This document shows, piece by piece, positions 52,766 to 60,566 of a stretch of 64,000 bases of DNA. The stretch is from Streptomyces bungoensis (GTDB lineage Bacteria > Actinomycetota > Actinomycetes > Streptomycetales > Streptomycetaceae): positions 18,760-82,759 of the forward strand of contig NZ_KQ948863.1 in the NCBI RefSeq assembly GCF_001514215.1, read 5' to 3'. The translations under genes were made by a program, and so were the position numbers. Position 1 is the stretch's first letter; each line of letters opens with the position of its first letter. The notes under the pieces were generated by a model. It made no database searches. It saw only the letters and a program-made list of their open reading frames with translations, and was not told where the DNA came from.

Positions 52766-53084
52766 CGTCCACCCGCAGGGCAGTGGCCGTGCCGGCTGCC
52801 CTCGGCCGTGCCGTGCGCGATGACCTGCGCGCCGGTCCTGGCCTCGGCGCTGCGGGCCTCCTGGTGCCACGGCTGCTTGCCGCCGCGCTCCTCCAGGCTC
52901 AGCCGATGCAGGTAGCCGGCGCTGCCGTCCTCGCCGTGTGCCGCCGCCGAGCGTGACCACGCCTGGCACCTCGCAGCTCAGCTGCAACAACGCCTCCTAC
53001 GGCTACTGCGGCTCTCCCTGCACCCACTGCCCTCCCCCGGGCCTGACCCGGACCGGGGCCCTTCGTCAGCCAAGGAGCACGACC
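52766..53084. other. Intergenic stretch without a callable gene
   Basis: Only a ribosome site (AAGGAG) for the following secreted protein is clear at its right end. Short frames show no motif. Confidence 0.4.
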
Positions 53085-53642
53085 GTGCCCTCTTTCGTAC
53101 CTCTGATCGGAACAACCCGGCTGGCGCTTGCCGCCGCGGTCGTACTGCCGATGACCTGCCTCGGGGTTGTCGCATCATCCCCGGAGGCCCACGCCTGCGG
53201 CTCCAGCGCCATGGTCGGCTCGCGCACGCTGACCGACAGCAGGGACGGTTGGACGCTGGGAACGATCACGCTCTACTACGACTCGTGTCAGCGGTCCACC
53301 TGGGCGGAGTTGGACGTCGACTACAACAGCATGGACTGCCACTTCCCGTCGGGCCCGGGTTGGTGGCTCGCGGTCGACCTCGTCGACCAGAACGGGCACG
53401 TCGTCTCACACGGTGACTCCAACGGATTCAAGCGCTGGTACGGCGTCGTGAGTGCGACCCAGCCCATCGACAAGTACCCGGCGCCCAAGTCCTTCCAGGC
53501 TCGGGGCTGGGTACGTACCGCCTACTCCGACGGCAGCCAGGAGAACAGCGTGTTCTTCGACTCCGACTGGCACCAGTACTCGACCGGAGGCGACCCGGGA
53601 GGCGGGTGGGATGCCGCCCTCGACAGCCAGAGCATCTGCTAG
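53085..53642 (+). CDS. Small secreted protein, DUF2690-like
   Basis: 185 aa from the GTG at 53085, chosen because AAGGAG is eight bases before it. Signal peptide PLIGTTRLALAAAVVLPM..., cleavage near EAHACG (about residue 38). The mature part has CGSSAMVGSRTLTD..GWTLGTITLYYDSCQRSTWAEL, which resembles DUF2690 proteins (a Gly-Thr-beta strand followed by Tyr/Ser-Cys-x-Trp-Ala). Four or more Cys suggest disulfides. The function of this family is unknown. It follows the lectin on the same strand but with a 319-bp gap, so it is probably a separate transcript. Confidence 0.65.
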   Translation: MPSFVPLIGTTRLALAAAVVLPMTCLGVVASSPEAHACGSSAMVGSRTLTDSRDGWTLGTITLYYDSCQRSTWAELDVDYNSMDCHFPSGPGWWLAVDLVDQNGHVVSHGDSNGFKRWYGVVSATQPIDKYPAPKSFQARGWVRTAYSDGSQENSVFFDSDWHQYSTGGDPGGGWDAALDSQSIC

Positions 53643-53874
53643 AGATCTTTGACGGTGCTGGTCACACCGAGTCGTGACCGCTGCCTGAAGAGCCGCGCCG
53701 CCCCCTTGAGCCCGCCGCGCGGCCCAGCCGCCTTCCCCTTGGTGTGTGAGCAGACGATCCGCACCGACGTACCGAGGAACGTCACCGAGATCACGCACAG
53801 GATCGGGGGGACCCGAGCGTGCCCCGGCCCACCGGATCACCGCGTCCAGGGCCGGGGCCCGTGGCACCTGTGCT

Positions 53875-54015
53875 CGGCACCCGAGGTCTGCCGTCGACCG
53901 GCTTCGGCGCCGGCTCGGGGAGCAACGGCTCGATGAGCGACCACAGTTCATCCGACACGATCCACGGCCGCGACTGAGGTTTCCCCACGACCAGAGCAAC
54001 GAGCAGACAAGCCAA
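53875..54015 (-). mobile_element. N-terminal fragment of an IS5-family transposase
   Basis: The sequence WIVSDELWSLIEPLLPEP and KPVDGRPRVP is the standard start of an IS5-type transposase. Homology is lost after about 47 residues and the rest of the gene, including the catalytic DDE region, is absent. The stretch 53643-54162 otherwise holds no gene I can support. Confidence 0.7.
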
Positions 54016-54162
54016 CAGTCACATGATCAACGGCTTTTGTCAGAGCTAGGATGCGCACCGCTACCGGCAACCGGGACCGCACCGCGGACGAGAAGCCGGC
54101 CGCCGAGCGCGCCGCACGGGGTGTACCCGATGCGGCCGCTCCCTCACACAGGGCCACCGCCT

Positions 54163-55281
54163 TCAGCCGAGCGGGGCGCCCAGCTGCCAGCCCTCCTCGA
54201 GTAGCCGGTCGACCGCTTCCAGCGCGAGTCGCAGCCGTGTCGGGCGGTCGCCGCGTACCTCCCGCCAGGGTGTGCCGCGACCGGCCAGCACCTTGCGGAA
54301 CCGTTCGGTCATCCAGGGCCGCAACTCCTCGCCGTCGCGCAGCCCGTCATCGTGGAAGGGCACGTCCTCATGATCGGTGAGCAGATACAGCGCCCTGGGC
54401 GGCATGGCGTCGGCGAGGAGGTGGACGGCCTCGGTGGTCCGGCCGACGTAGCGTTCCTGCCAGACGGTGGTGGCCAGCGCGTCGGTGTCGCACACCAGCA
54501 CCGGGCCGCCGGTCCGGGCCGCGCGTTCCTCCTCGGCCGTCTGCCGGACGGCGACGGCCTCGAAGTCGGCGTCGCTCCATTCCAGGTCGAAGACGGTGGG
54601 CTCCGGAAGGCCACGGCGGGCGGCCACCGCGCGGGCCACCGCGAGCTTGGCGACGGTCAGTTCGCGCCCGTACTCGGGAACCCACCGGGTGAGCGCGTGC
54701 GGACCGCCACGGGTGCGCAGTGCCTCCGCCAGGTCGCGGGAGAGCGTGGTGGTGCCGGTGGACTCGGCGCCGAGCACCACCACCCGGCGGGCGAACCAGG
54801 CCCGCGCCGGCGGCTCCAGCGCGTCCCAGTGGCCCACCGGGTCGCTGCGCACCGCGGTACCGGAGACCGCGAAAGTCTCTCGTGCGGCGTCCAGGCGGAC
54901 GTCCGCCGCGTCGAACCGGCGCGCCAGTTCGGCGCCGTACGGCTCCGAGGTGAACACCGCGTCCACCGGGACGGCCGCATGCGCCGCGGAGGCCACCGCG
55001 TCACGCATCAGGGCGACGTGTCCTGCCCAGACGCTGTCGCTGTCGTAGTCCACCGGGAGGTTGTCGACGACGCCGGCGACGGCCACCCGGGGCCGGTCCG
55101 CGTAGGCCTCGCGCAACCAGCCGACCCGGTCGGCCAGCGGTATCGACTCCACGTCGGCTGCCATCACCACCACCGTGACGCGACGGCAGCTGTCCGCCGC
55201 GGTGCGCACCAGGAAGTGGTGACCGGCGTGCGGGGGGTAGAACTTGCCGATGACCAGCCCGTGGTCGAAGGGGGCCGTCAT
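54163..55281 (-). CDS. nadR: Bifunctional NMN adenylyltransferase/ribosylnicotinamide kinase, NadR-like
   Basis: 372 aa, no N-terminal HTH, so an enzyme rather than the enteric repressor form. The adenylyltransferase part begins with GKFYPPHAGH (HxGH motif, residues 12-21); the kinase part has a P-loop-like GAESTGTTTLS near residue 172, where the usual Lys is Thr. It would phosphorylate nicotinamide riboside and adenylate NMN to NAD. The ATG overlaps the pnuC stop as ATGA, so the transporter and enzyme are translationally coupled. Confidence 0.88.
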   Translation of the reverse strand: MTAPFDHGLVIGKFYPPHAGHHFLVRTAADSCRRVTVVVMAADVESIPLADRVGWLREAYADRPRVAVAGVVDNLPVDYDSDSVWAGHVALMRDAVASAAHAAVPVDAVFTSEPYGAELARRFDAADVRLDAARETFAVSGTAVRSDPVGHWDALEPPARAWFARRVVVLGAESTGTTTLSRDLAEALRTRGGPHALTRWVPEYGRELTVAKLAVARAVAARRGLPEPTVFDLEWSDADFEAVAVRQTAEEERAARTGGPVLVCDTDALATTVWQERYVGRTTEAVHLLADAMPPRALYLLTDHEDVPFHDDGLRDGEELRPWMTERFRKVLAGRGTPWREVRGDRPTRLRLALEAVDRLLEEGWQLGAPLG

Positions 55282-55943
55282 GCGCGCACCAGGTCCGCTG
55301 CCGAGGTCGACCGGCCGGCGGCCAGCTCCCGGTGCCAGCTGCGCAGTCCGAGCAGGCACATCGCCAGGAACAGCACGTAGACGATGCCCGTCAGGTAGAG
55401 CACCTTGGCGAAGTACAGCGGGATGTAGACCACGTCCGCGGCGATCCAGAAGTACCAGTTCTCGTAGGACTTGGTGTTGAGCAGCCACTGGGCGGCCAGC
55501 GACAGCGCGGTGGTGAGGGCGTCCCAGAACGGTGCGATGTCATGCGCGCGGGTCAGCACCACTGTCAGGCCCCAGGTCGCGGGTACGGCGAGCAGCAGCA
55601 GGACGGCGACGGTGCGCGGTGAGGCATGGCCCATCGGGCGGGCGGAGCGGCGCTCGCCGCCGCGCAGCCAGGTCCACCAGCCGACCGCGGCCAGCATCAG
55701 GTACACGACCTGCAGCAGGGCGTCGGCGTACAGCTGGGCGCTCCAGAACAGCACCAGGAAGAACAGGTTGTTGGCGATGCCGACGGCGAAGTTGGCGATC
55801 CTCGCCCTGACGGTCAGCCAGACGCAGGCCGCTCCCGTGGCGAAGCCGAGCAGCTCCGCCCAGGTCACCGCATCGCGGCCGAAGTCGAACAGCACGGTGT
55901 TCAGGGGCGCGACGAGATCGCCCAGTACGTCGCTGACAGCCAT
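55278..55943 (-). CDS. pnuC: Nicotinamide riboside transporter PnuC
   Basis: 221 aa with six to seven hydrophobic segments. The PnuC signatures are seen: WWTWLRGG near residue 90, and NWYFWIAADVVYIPLYF near 163-179. PnuC imports nicotinamide riboside, which NadR then traps by phosphorylation. The ATG is preceded by AAGGAG at seven bases. First gene of the pnuC-nadR operon; a short palindrome lies just upstream. Confidence 0.92.
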   Translation of the reverse strand: MAVSDVLGDLVAPLNTVLFDFGRDAVTWAELLGFATGAACVWLTVRARIANFAVGIANNLFFLVLFWSAQLYADALLQVVYLMLAAVGWWTWLRGGERRSARPMGHASPRTVAVLLLLAVPATWGLTVVLTRAHDIAPFWDALTTALSLAAQWLLNTKSYENWYFWIAADVVYIPLYFAKVLYLTGIVYVLFLAMCLLGLRSWHRELAAGRSTSAADLVRA

Positions 55944-55965
55944 CCGGCACTCCTTGCCCAGTAAA

Positions 55966-55978
55966 TGTCAGCATGACG
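55966..55978. promoter_or_regulatory. Palindrome upstream of pnuC (candidate operator)
   Basis: TGTCAGCATGACG (arms TGTCA/TGACG around GCA) sits 23 bp before the pnuC ATG, within an AT-richer patch (TAAATG...GATAAAT). The position suits repression of the NAD-salvage operon. Which regulator binds cannot be told from sequence. Confidence 0.35.
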
Positions 55979-56029
55979 ATAAATGGTGGAGCCGTCGCGT
56001 GCCAAGCCCCCTCCAGGGAGGCCGTCAGG

Positions 56030-57106
56030 TCATGCGGTGGGTCGCAGGAAGCGGATGACGGCGTCCCTCTCCTTGTCGACTTCCTGCTGGATCCGCCCTG
56101 ACACAGGCTCGAACGCATCCACCTGGACGGAGCGCGCGCCGGAGCCACGGGTCCAGGTGGCGATGGCCAGGCCATCGGCGATGACGGTCGGCCGGATGAG
56201 GCCGCCTCCCGGCCAGACCCGGTCCTGATGAGCGGCGGGGACCGAGCTCTCCCGGGTTCGGTAGCCGACGAGGTAGTTGTCGTAGGCGGGCAGCATACGG
56301 ACGTCTGGGGCGCCCCACCTGTCTTCGGCGTCCTTCACACGCCCCGTGAGCATGGTCAGCGGGCCGAACTCGGTGATCACGCCGGATTGCGCCAGCATCT
56401 TCCAGGCCGTGCGGGCCAAGGTGACCGGCAGCCCTGACCAGGCGGCGAAATCCCCCACGGTGGCCGGAGCGTGCGCGGCCAGGTAGCGGCGGGCCAACTC
56501 GGCCAGGGCGACGTCTCCCTCCCATGGAGAGTGCTGTGCACCGGGCAGCCAGTCGTCGAGCAGCACGTACGTGGCCTCGCCGGCACGTCGTGGGCCGAAA
56601 CAGAGGATGCCGTTGAGTGCCGCGTGACGGATCACGTGGAAGGGCGCCTGTCCGTCCGACGCGATGCCGAGAGTGGTGAGGTGCTCGGTCAGCTCGGCCC
56701 GGGTGAGCGGACCGTGCGTGGTGAGGACACGCCGCAGGAGATGGTCGGCGCGCCGGCGCAGGTCGTCGGTCAGGCCCAGTTGCCGGTAGCGGCGGCTGGT
56801 CGCGGCGAGGATCCGAGGGGACAGCAACTGCAGGACCCAGTGGGCGTCGTCGCTGGGGACGGTGTGCAGGGTGCCGCGCATGTACCAGCCGCGGACGATA
56901 CTGCGCTGATCCTCGTACGCCGTGCGGACAGCATCTGCGGTGATGCCCTGTCCTCGTACCCGAATGCCCAGGTCGGCGGCTACGACGTCCTGGGCCTGGA
57001 GGGCGAAGACCCGTCGGACCACCGCCTCGGCAGTGGCCTCCCGTATCCCGCCCGCCAGGGCCTGAGCGCGCGCCCGTGACCGGCGGACGCTCTCGAGGTC
57101 CAGCAT
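56030..57106 (-). CDS. Winged-helix DNA-binding protein, HTH_42 (AlkZ/YcaQ-like) family
   Basis: 358 aa from the ATG at 57106. The N-terminus VRRVFALQAQDVVAADLGIRVRG has the Q-A-Q pair that matches the catalytic QxQ site of AlkZ-type DNA glycosylases, and the protein carries the winged-helix repeats of the HTH_42 family (VTEFG..., LPAYDNYLVGYR, PTVIADGLAIATW). AlkZ-like proteins excise alkylated or cross-linked bases; other members may only bind DNA. No drug-biosynthesis genes of the matching type adjoin it, so a general repair role is as likely as self-resistance. Confidence 0.75.
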   Translation of the reverse strand: MLDLESVRRSRARAQALAGGIREATAEAVVRRVFALQAQDVVAADLGIRVRGQGITADAVRTAYEDQRSIVRGWYMRGTLHTVPSDDAHWVLQLLSPRILAATSRRYRQLGLTDDLRRRADHLLRRVLTTHGPLTRAELTEHLTTLGIASDGQAPFHVIRHAALNGILCFGPRRAGEATYVLLDDWLPGAQHSPWEGDVALAELARRYLAAHAPATVGDFAAWSGLPVTLARTAWKMLAQSGVITEFGPLTMLTGRVKDAEDRWGAPDVRMLPAYDNYLVGYRTRESSVPAAHQDRVWPGGGLIRPTVIADGLAIATWTRGSGARSVQVDAFEPVSGRIQQEVDKERDAVIRFLRPTA

Positions 57107-57200
57107 CGCGCTCTGCCTTTCACCCAGCCGGTCAGGAGACGCGGCAGGCGGCGACCCTGCCGCTGACGCTCCGCATCTCCCGCAGCGTGCCTTCGGCGCA

Positions 57201-57440
57201 ATGTACAGGCTCCTCGGCAGGCCCGGCACCGGTGATCCCATTGCCCGGGTGCAGTCCCAGGTCAACGCCGGACCGGTCGCGGTGACCGGCTACAGCATCG
57301 GCGGCCTCCTCGCGCCACTCACCGCCCACGTGGACGTCGACCACGCCGAAACCGGCATGACCCGAGGCCCTGGCCGGACTCAACCAGGCCCTGGACGCCG
57401 CGGGCGTCGGCCGCACCTCCGAGACCTGCCCCTACACCGA
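57201..57440 (+). pseudogene. Dienelactone-hydrolase-like gene remnant
   Basis: GPVAVTGYSIGGLLAP (nucleophile-elbow region; Ser in place of the usual Cys) and, in another frame, LAGLNQALDAAGVGRTSE match parts of dienelactone hydrolases. The pieces are closer together than in an intact enzyme and lie in different frames (two bases missing near 57360), so the gene is deleted and frameshifted. Confidence 0.55.
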
Positions 57441-57584
57441 CCGGCGGTCGCGCAGCTTGCCGAAGAGCCGCTGGGCCTGGGCCCGGCGGCGTGGATCGGC
57501 CGCGGTGCGGCGGACTTGCTCGATCGTGCGCCGGCCCTGCGGACTCTGTGCGAACTGCTTGAGCCGTTGAAGAACTCCAGACAT
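57432..57584 (-). CDS. Small basic protein, 50 aa
   Basis: MSGVLQRLKQFAQSPQGRR ... FGKLRDRRSV, a strongly basic helical protein. The ATG has AAAGGAG five bases upstream, a textbook ribosome site, and the protein resembles small conserved actinobacterial proteins of unknown function (MSGxLQRLKQFARSPQGRR type). No membrane segment. It is divergent from the desaturase gene and its end overlaps the hydrolase remnant. Confidence 0.7.
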   Translation of the reverse strand: MSGVLQRLKQFAQSPQGRRTIEQVRRTAADPRRRAQAQRLFGKLRDRRSV

Positions 57585-57710
57585 GTCACTCCTTTGGCCA
57601 GGGGTGCCCTGCTCTCGTCGGGCCCCGCGCAGTGCGACTACCCGGCGACCGGCCGTCCAGCCCCTGGTGACCACGGGCGGTCGAGGAAGGGCGCGGGGTC
57701 GGTGTGCCGT

Positions 57711-57731
57711 ACCGGGGGGATAACCCCCGGT
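57711..57731. promoter_or_regulatory. 21-bp palindrome between the small protein and desaturase genes
   Basis: ACCGGGGG-GATAA-CCCCCGGT, perfect 8-bp arms around a 5-bp centre, in the 227-bp divergent intergenic region and about 80 bp before the desaturase start. It could be a dimeric repressor operator; a metal-responsive regulator is only a guess from the G/C tracts. Confidence 0.4.
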
Positions 57732-57811
57732 GGTGCGGGGGGAATGCCTCGCACGCAGAGGGTGGCTGGCAGGCTTCTGAGGGTCGCGGGGCCGACAGGA
57801 GACTTCCGGGC

Positions 57812-58893
57812 ATGACGACTTCCCCCGATGTCTCCCTGACGTCCCAGTCCGCTTCCGCCGTCGCTGTCGAGGAGAGGTCCGGTGCCGGCGGCGGCAGTGA
57901 CTTCGCACGGCTCTCCCAACGGATAGCCGCGGCCGGCCTGATGCGCCGGCGTCCCGGTTACTACGCGGCACGCATCGGCCTGGTGGCCGCGCTGTACGCG
58001 GCGGGCTGGGGCTCCTTCTTCGTCCTGGGGGACACCTGGGGGCAACTCGCCGTGGCGGCCTTCCTGGCCTTCTGTTCGGGCAGGTCGCCCTGCTCGCACA
58101 CGACTTGGCCCACCGGCAGGTCTTCCGGCGGCGCCGGCCCAGCGAGATCATGGGCAGGCTGTTCGGCAACCTGGGCGTGGGCATGAGCTACGGCTGGTGG
58201 ATGAACAAGCACACGCGCCACCATGCCCACCCCAATCACGAGGACCTCGACCCCGACGTCGCCCCCGACATCCTGGTGTGGTCCCCCGATCAGGCGCGTG
58301 CCAGCCGTGGCCTGGCGCGTCTGATCGGGGGCCACCAGGCCCTGCTGTTCTTCCCGTTGCTGACCCTCGAAGGCTTCAACCTGCACGTCGCGAGCCTGCG
58401 TGCCCTGCGTTCGCCGTACATGAGGAGGCGAACACTGGAGGGCGCCCTGCTCCTGCTGCACCTCGCGGGTCTGTCGTCCGCCCTGTTCCTGGTCCTCCCG
58501 CCGGGCAAGGCGGTGGCGTTCCTGGCGCTGAACCAATGCCTGTTCGGTGTGTACCTGGGCTGCACCTTCGCCCCGAATCACAAGGGGATGCCCACCTTCA
58601 CCGGTGACGAGCGGCCCGACTTCCTGCGCCGCCAGGTCCTCACCTCCCGCAACGTGCGGGGTGGCCGGTTCACCGACATGTTGCTCGGCGGCCTCAACTA
58701 CCAGATCGAGCACCACCTGTTCCCGAGCATGCCCACACCCCACCTGCGCCGCGCCCAGGCCGTCGTGCGGCAGTACTGCGCCAAGATCGGGGTGCCCTAC
58801 CACGAGACCGGACTGATCCGCTCCTACCGCGAGGCCCTGACCCACCTGCACCGGGTGGGAGAGCCGATCAGGCGGCAGCGCGGGACACGGTGA
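57812..58893 (+). pseudogene. Fatty-acid (acyl-CoA type) desaturase, split by a frameshift
   Basis: The first frame starts MTTSPDVSLTSQ at 57812 and reads to about 58075 (ending AAFLAFC); the homology then continues in the next frame (GQVALLAHDLAHRQVF ... to 58893). One missing base in TTCTGTTCGGG (58070-58080) explains it. All three histidine boxes of membrane desaturases are present: HDLAH, HTRHH, and QIEHHLFP. Membrane-spanning segments surround them. It would introduce a double bond into membrane fatty acids if intact. Either a true null allele or a sequencing error. Confidence 0.85.
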
Positions 58894-58933
58894 CCCGTCG
58901 GCCGACGGAGTTGGGCTGGGTGGGCCGCCGAAG

Positions 58934-58970
58934 CGGGACCATCGGAACCCGTTGCGGGTCCTGTGGCCGC
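58934..58970. promoter_or_regulatory. Two DosR/OsdR-like boxes upstream of arcD
   Basis: Site 1, 58934-58951 CGGGACCATCGGAACCCG; site 2, 58956-58970 GGGTCCTGTGGCCGC. Both fit the GGGACC-N3-GGtCC pattern of the DosR/DevR (OsdR in Streptomyces) dormancy regulator, spaced 22 bp apart, 80-115 bp before the arcD start. The match is by eye only. Confidence 0.45.
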
Positions 58971-58974
58971 TGAC

Positions 58975-58992
58975 TGTGCCAGGTGGGGCACA
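58975..58992. promoter_or_regulatory. Inverted repeat in the arcD leader region
   Basis: TGTGCC-AGGTGG-GGCACA: perfect 6-bp arms, directly after the DosR-like boxes and about 57 bp before the arcD start. Could be a further operator or a leader hairpin. Confidence 0.3.
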
Positions 58993-59048
58993 GCAAGATC
59001 GAGAGCGGATCGACTCGTCTCCCGGCGACCGCGACAAGGAGCCCCACC

Positions 59049-60539
59049 ATGCCCAGAACCACAACAGACGGAAAGAGGCCGACGCCCGCCCCGGCGCTCG
59101 GCCTTCCCGCCGCCTCAGCGCTGGTCATCGGCAGCATCATCGGTACCGGCGTCTTCGCGCTCCCGTCGGCCCTCGCCCCGTACGGGCCGATCTCACTGGT
59201 GGCGTTCGTCGTCGTGACCCTCGGCGCGCTCGCGCTGGCGCTGACTTTCGGGGCGCTGTCCAAGCGCGTTCCGGCCAGCGGAGGGCCGTACGTCTACGCC
59301 CGGGAGGCGTTCGGCGAGTTCGCCGGCTTCCTCAACGCCTGGTCGTACTGGATCACCGCCTGGGCCGGCAACGCCGCGATCGTCGTGGCCTGGGTCGGTT
59401 ACGTCGAGGTGTTCGTGAACACCGGCCACGACAAGTGGATGTCGATGCTCCTCGCGCTGGTCGGCCTGTGGATCCCCGCCGCCGTCAACCTCACCGGTGT
59501 ACGCAACATGGGAGCCTTCCAGGTCATCACGACCGTGCTGAAGTTCGTCCCGCTGATCTTCATGGCCACCGTCGGACTCCTCTTCGTCGATTCCCGCAAC
59601 TTCGGCCCCTTCAACGCCAGTGGCCAGTCGGCGCTGGGCGCGATCTCGGCCGCGGGCGCCATCGCCCTGTTCAGCTACCTGGGTCTGGAAGCGGCCTCCG
59701 TGGTGGCCGGCCGGGTCCGCGAGCCGAAGCGCAACGTGCCCCGTGCCACCGTCTACGGCACGCTCGTCTGCGCCGTCATCTACATCCTGGGCACCCTCGC
59801 CGTCTTCGGCACCGTCTCCCACGGAAAGCTGGGCGGCTCCACCGCTCCCTTCACCGACGCGGCGAACGGCATCTTCGGCGGCACGTGGGCCGGCGACGTC
59901 GTCGCCGTCGCGGCGATCATCTCCGGCATCGGCGCCCTCAACGGCTGGACCATGCTGTGCGCGGAGATGCCGTACGCCGCCGCCCAGGACGGCCTGTTCC
60001 CGCGGGCCTTCGCCCGCCTGCGCGGCGAAGGCGGCGTTCCCGCCTTCGGCATCGTCGCCTCCACCGTGCTGGCCTCGCTGATCACCGTGTTCAGCTACAC
60101 CCGCTTCGACGACGTCTTCACCAAGATCGTCCTGCTCAGCGTGCTGACCGCCGTGATCCCCTACCTGTTCTCGGCCGCCGCCCAGCTGTACTGGCTGCTG
60201 GTGCGCGGACGCGAGAGCCTCAGCCCCGGCCGGCTCACCCGCGACGTCACCGTGGCCGGGCTCGCCCTCGCCTTCTCGTACTGGTCGATCCAGGGAAGCG
60301 GGTACCAGACCGTCTACTACGGCCTGTTCGTCCTGCTGCTCGGCATCCCCGTCTACATCTGGCTGAAGCGCGGCCAGAACACCTTCGGCGACACGACACG
60401 GCCCGAGGCCGCGGCGATCGCGGACCAGCCGGAACGGGCACCCGAAACACCTCCGCCGGCCCGGCGGCTCTCCCGGGCCCTGCCCACCGGCCGCAACGGC
60501 GGCCCCCGCAAGGGCACCGGCCTCCGCCACCACGACTGA
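59049..60539 (+). CDS. arcD: Arginine/ornithine antiporter, APC family
   Basis: 496 aa from the ATG at 59049, with AAGGAG upstream; the frame is open earlier but without a ribosome site. About twelve membrane segments. The N-terminus has the APC signature ASALVIGSIIGTGVFALPS (helix 1 substrate loop) and the ASGGPYVYAREAFGEFAGF loop. First gene of the arc operon, so it is best read as the transporter that brings in arginine and takes out ornithine at no energy cost. The soluble C-terminal tail (about 60 residues) is Pro/Arg rich. Confidence 0.9.
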   Translation: MPRTTTDGKRPTPAPALGLPAASALVIGSIIGTGVFALPSALAPYGPISLVAFVVVTLGALALALTFGALSKRVPASGGPYVYAREAFGEFAGFLNAWSYWITAWAGNAAIVVAWVGYVEVFVNTGHDKWMSMLLALVGLWIPAAVNLTGVRNMGAFQVITTVLKFVPLIFMATVGLLFVDSRNFGPFNASGQSALGAISAAGAIALFSYLGLEAASVVAGRVREPKRNVPRATVYGTLVCAVIYILGTLAVFGTVSHGKLGGSTAPFTDAANGIFGGTWAGDVVAVAAIISGIGALNGWTMLCAEMPYAAAQDGLFPRAFARLRGEGGVPAFGIVASTVLASLITVFSYTRFDDVFTKIVLLSVLTAVIPYLFSAAAQLYWLLVRGRESLSPGRLTRDVTVAGLALAFSYWSIQGSGYQTVYYGLFVLLLGIPVYIWLKRGQNTFGDTTRPEAAAIADQPERAPETPPPARRLSRALPTGRNGGPRKGTGLRHHD

Positions 60540-60566
60540 CCACCCCCAGCACCAAGGAACCGAGTG

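Noticed and set aside
57201..57815. Single 204-aa protein from the hydrolase remnant frame
   Set aside because: Homology covers only about 40 residues in this frame and continues in another; the rest runs over the antisense 50-aa gene.
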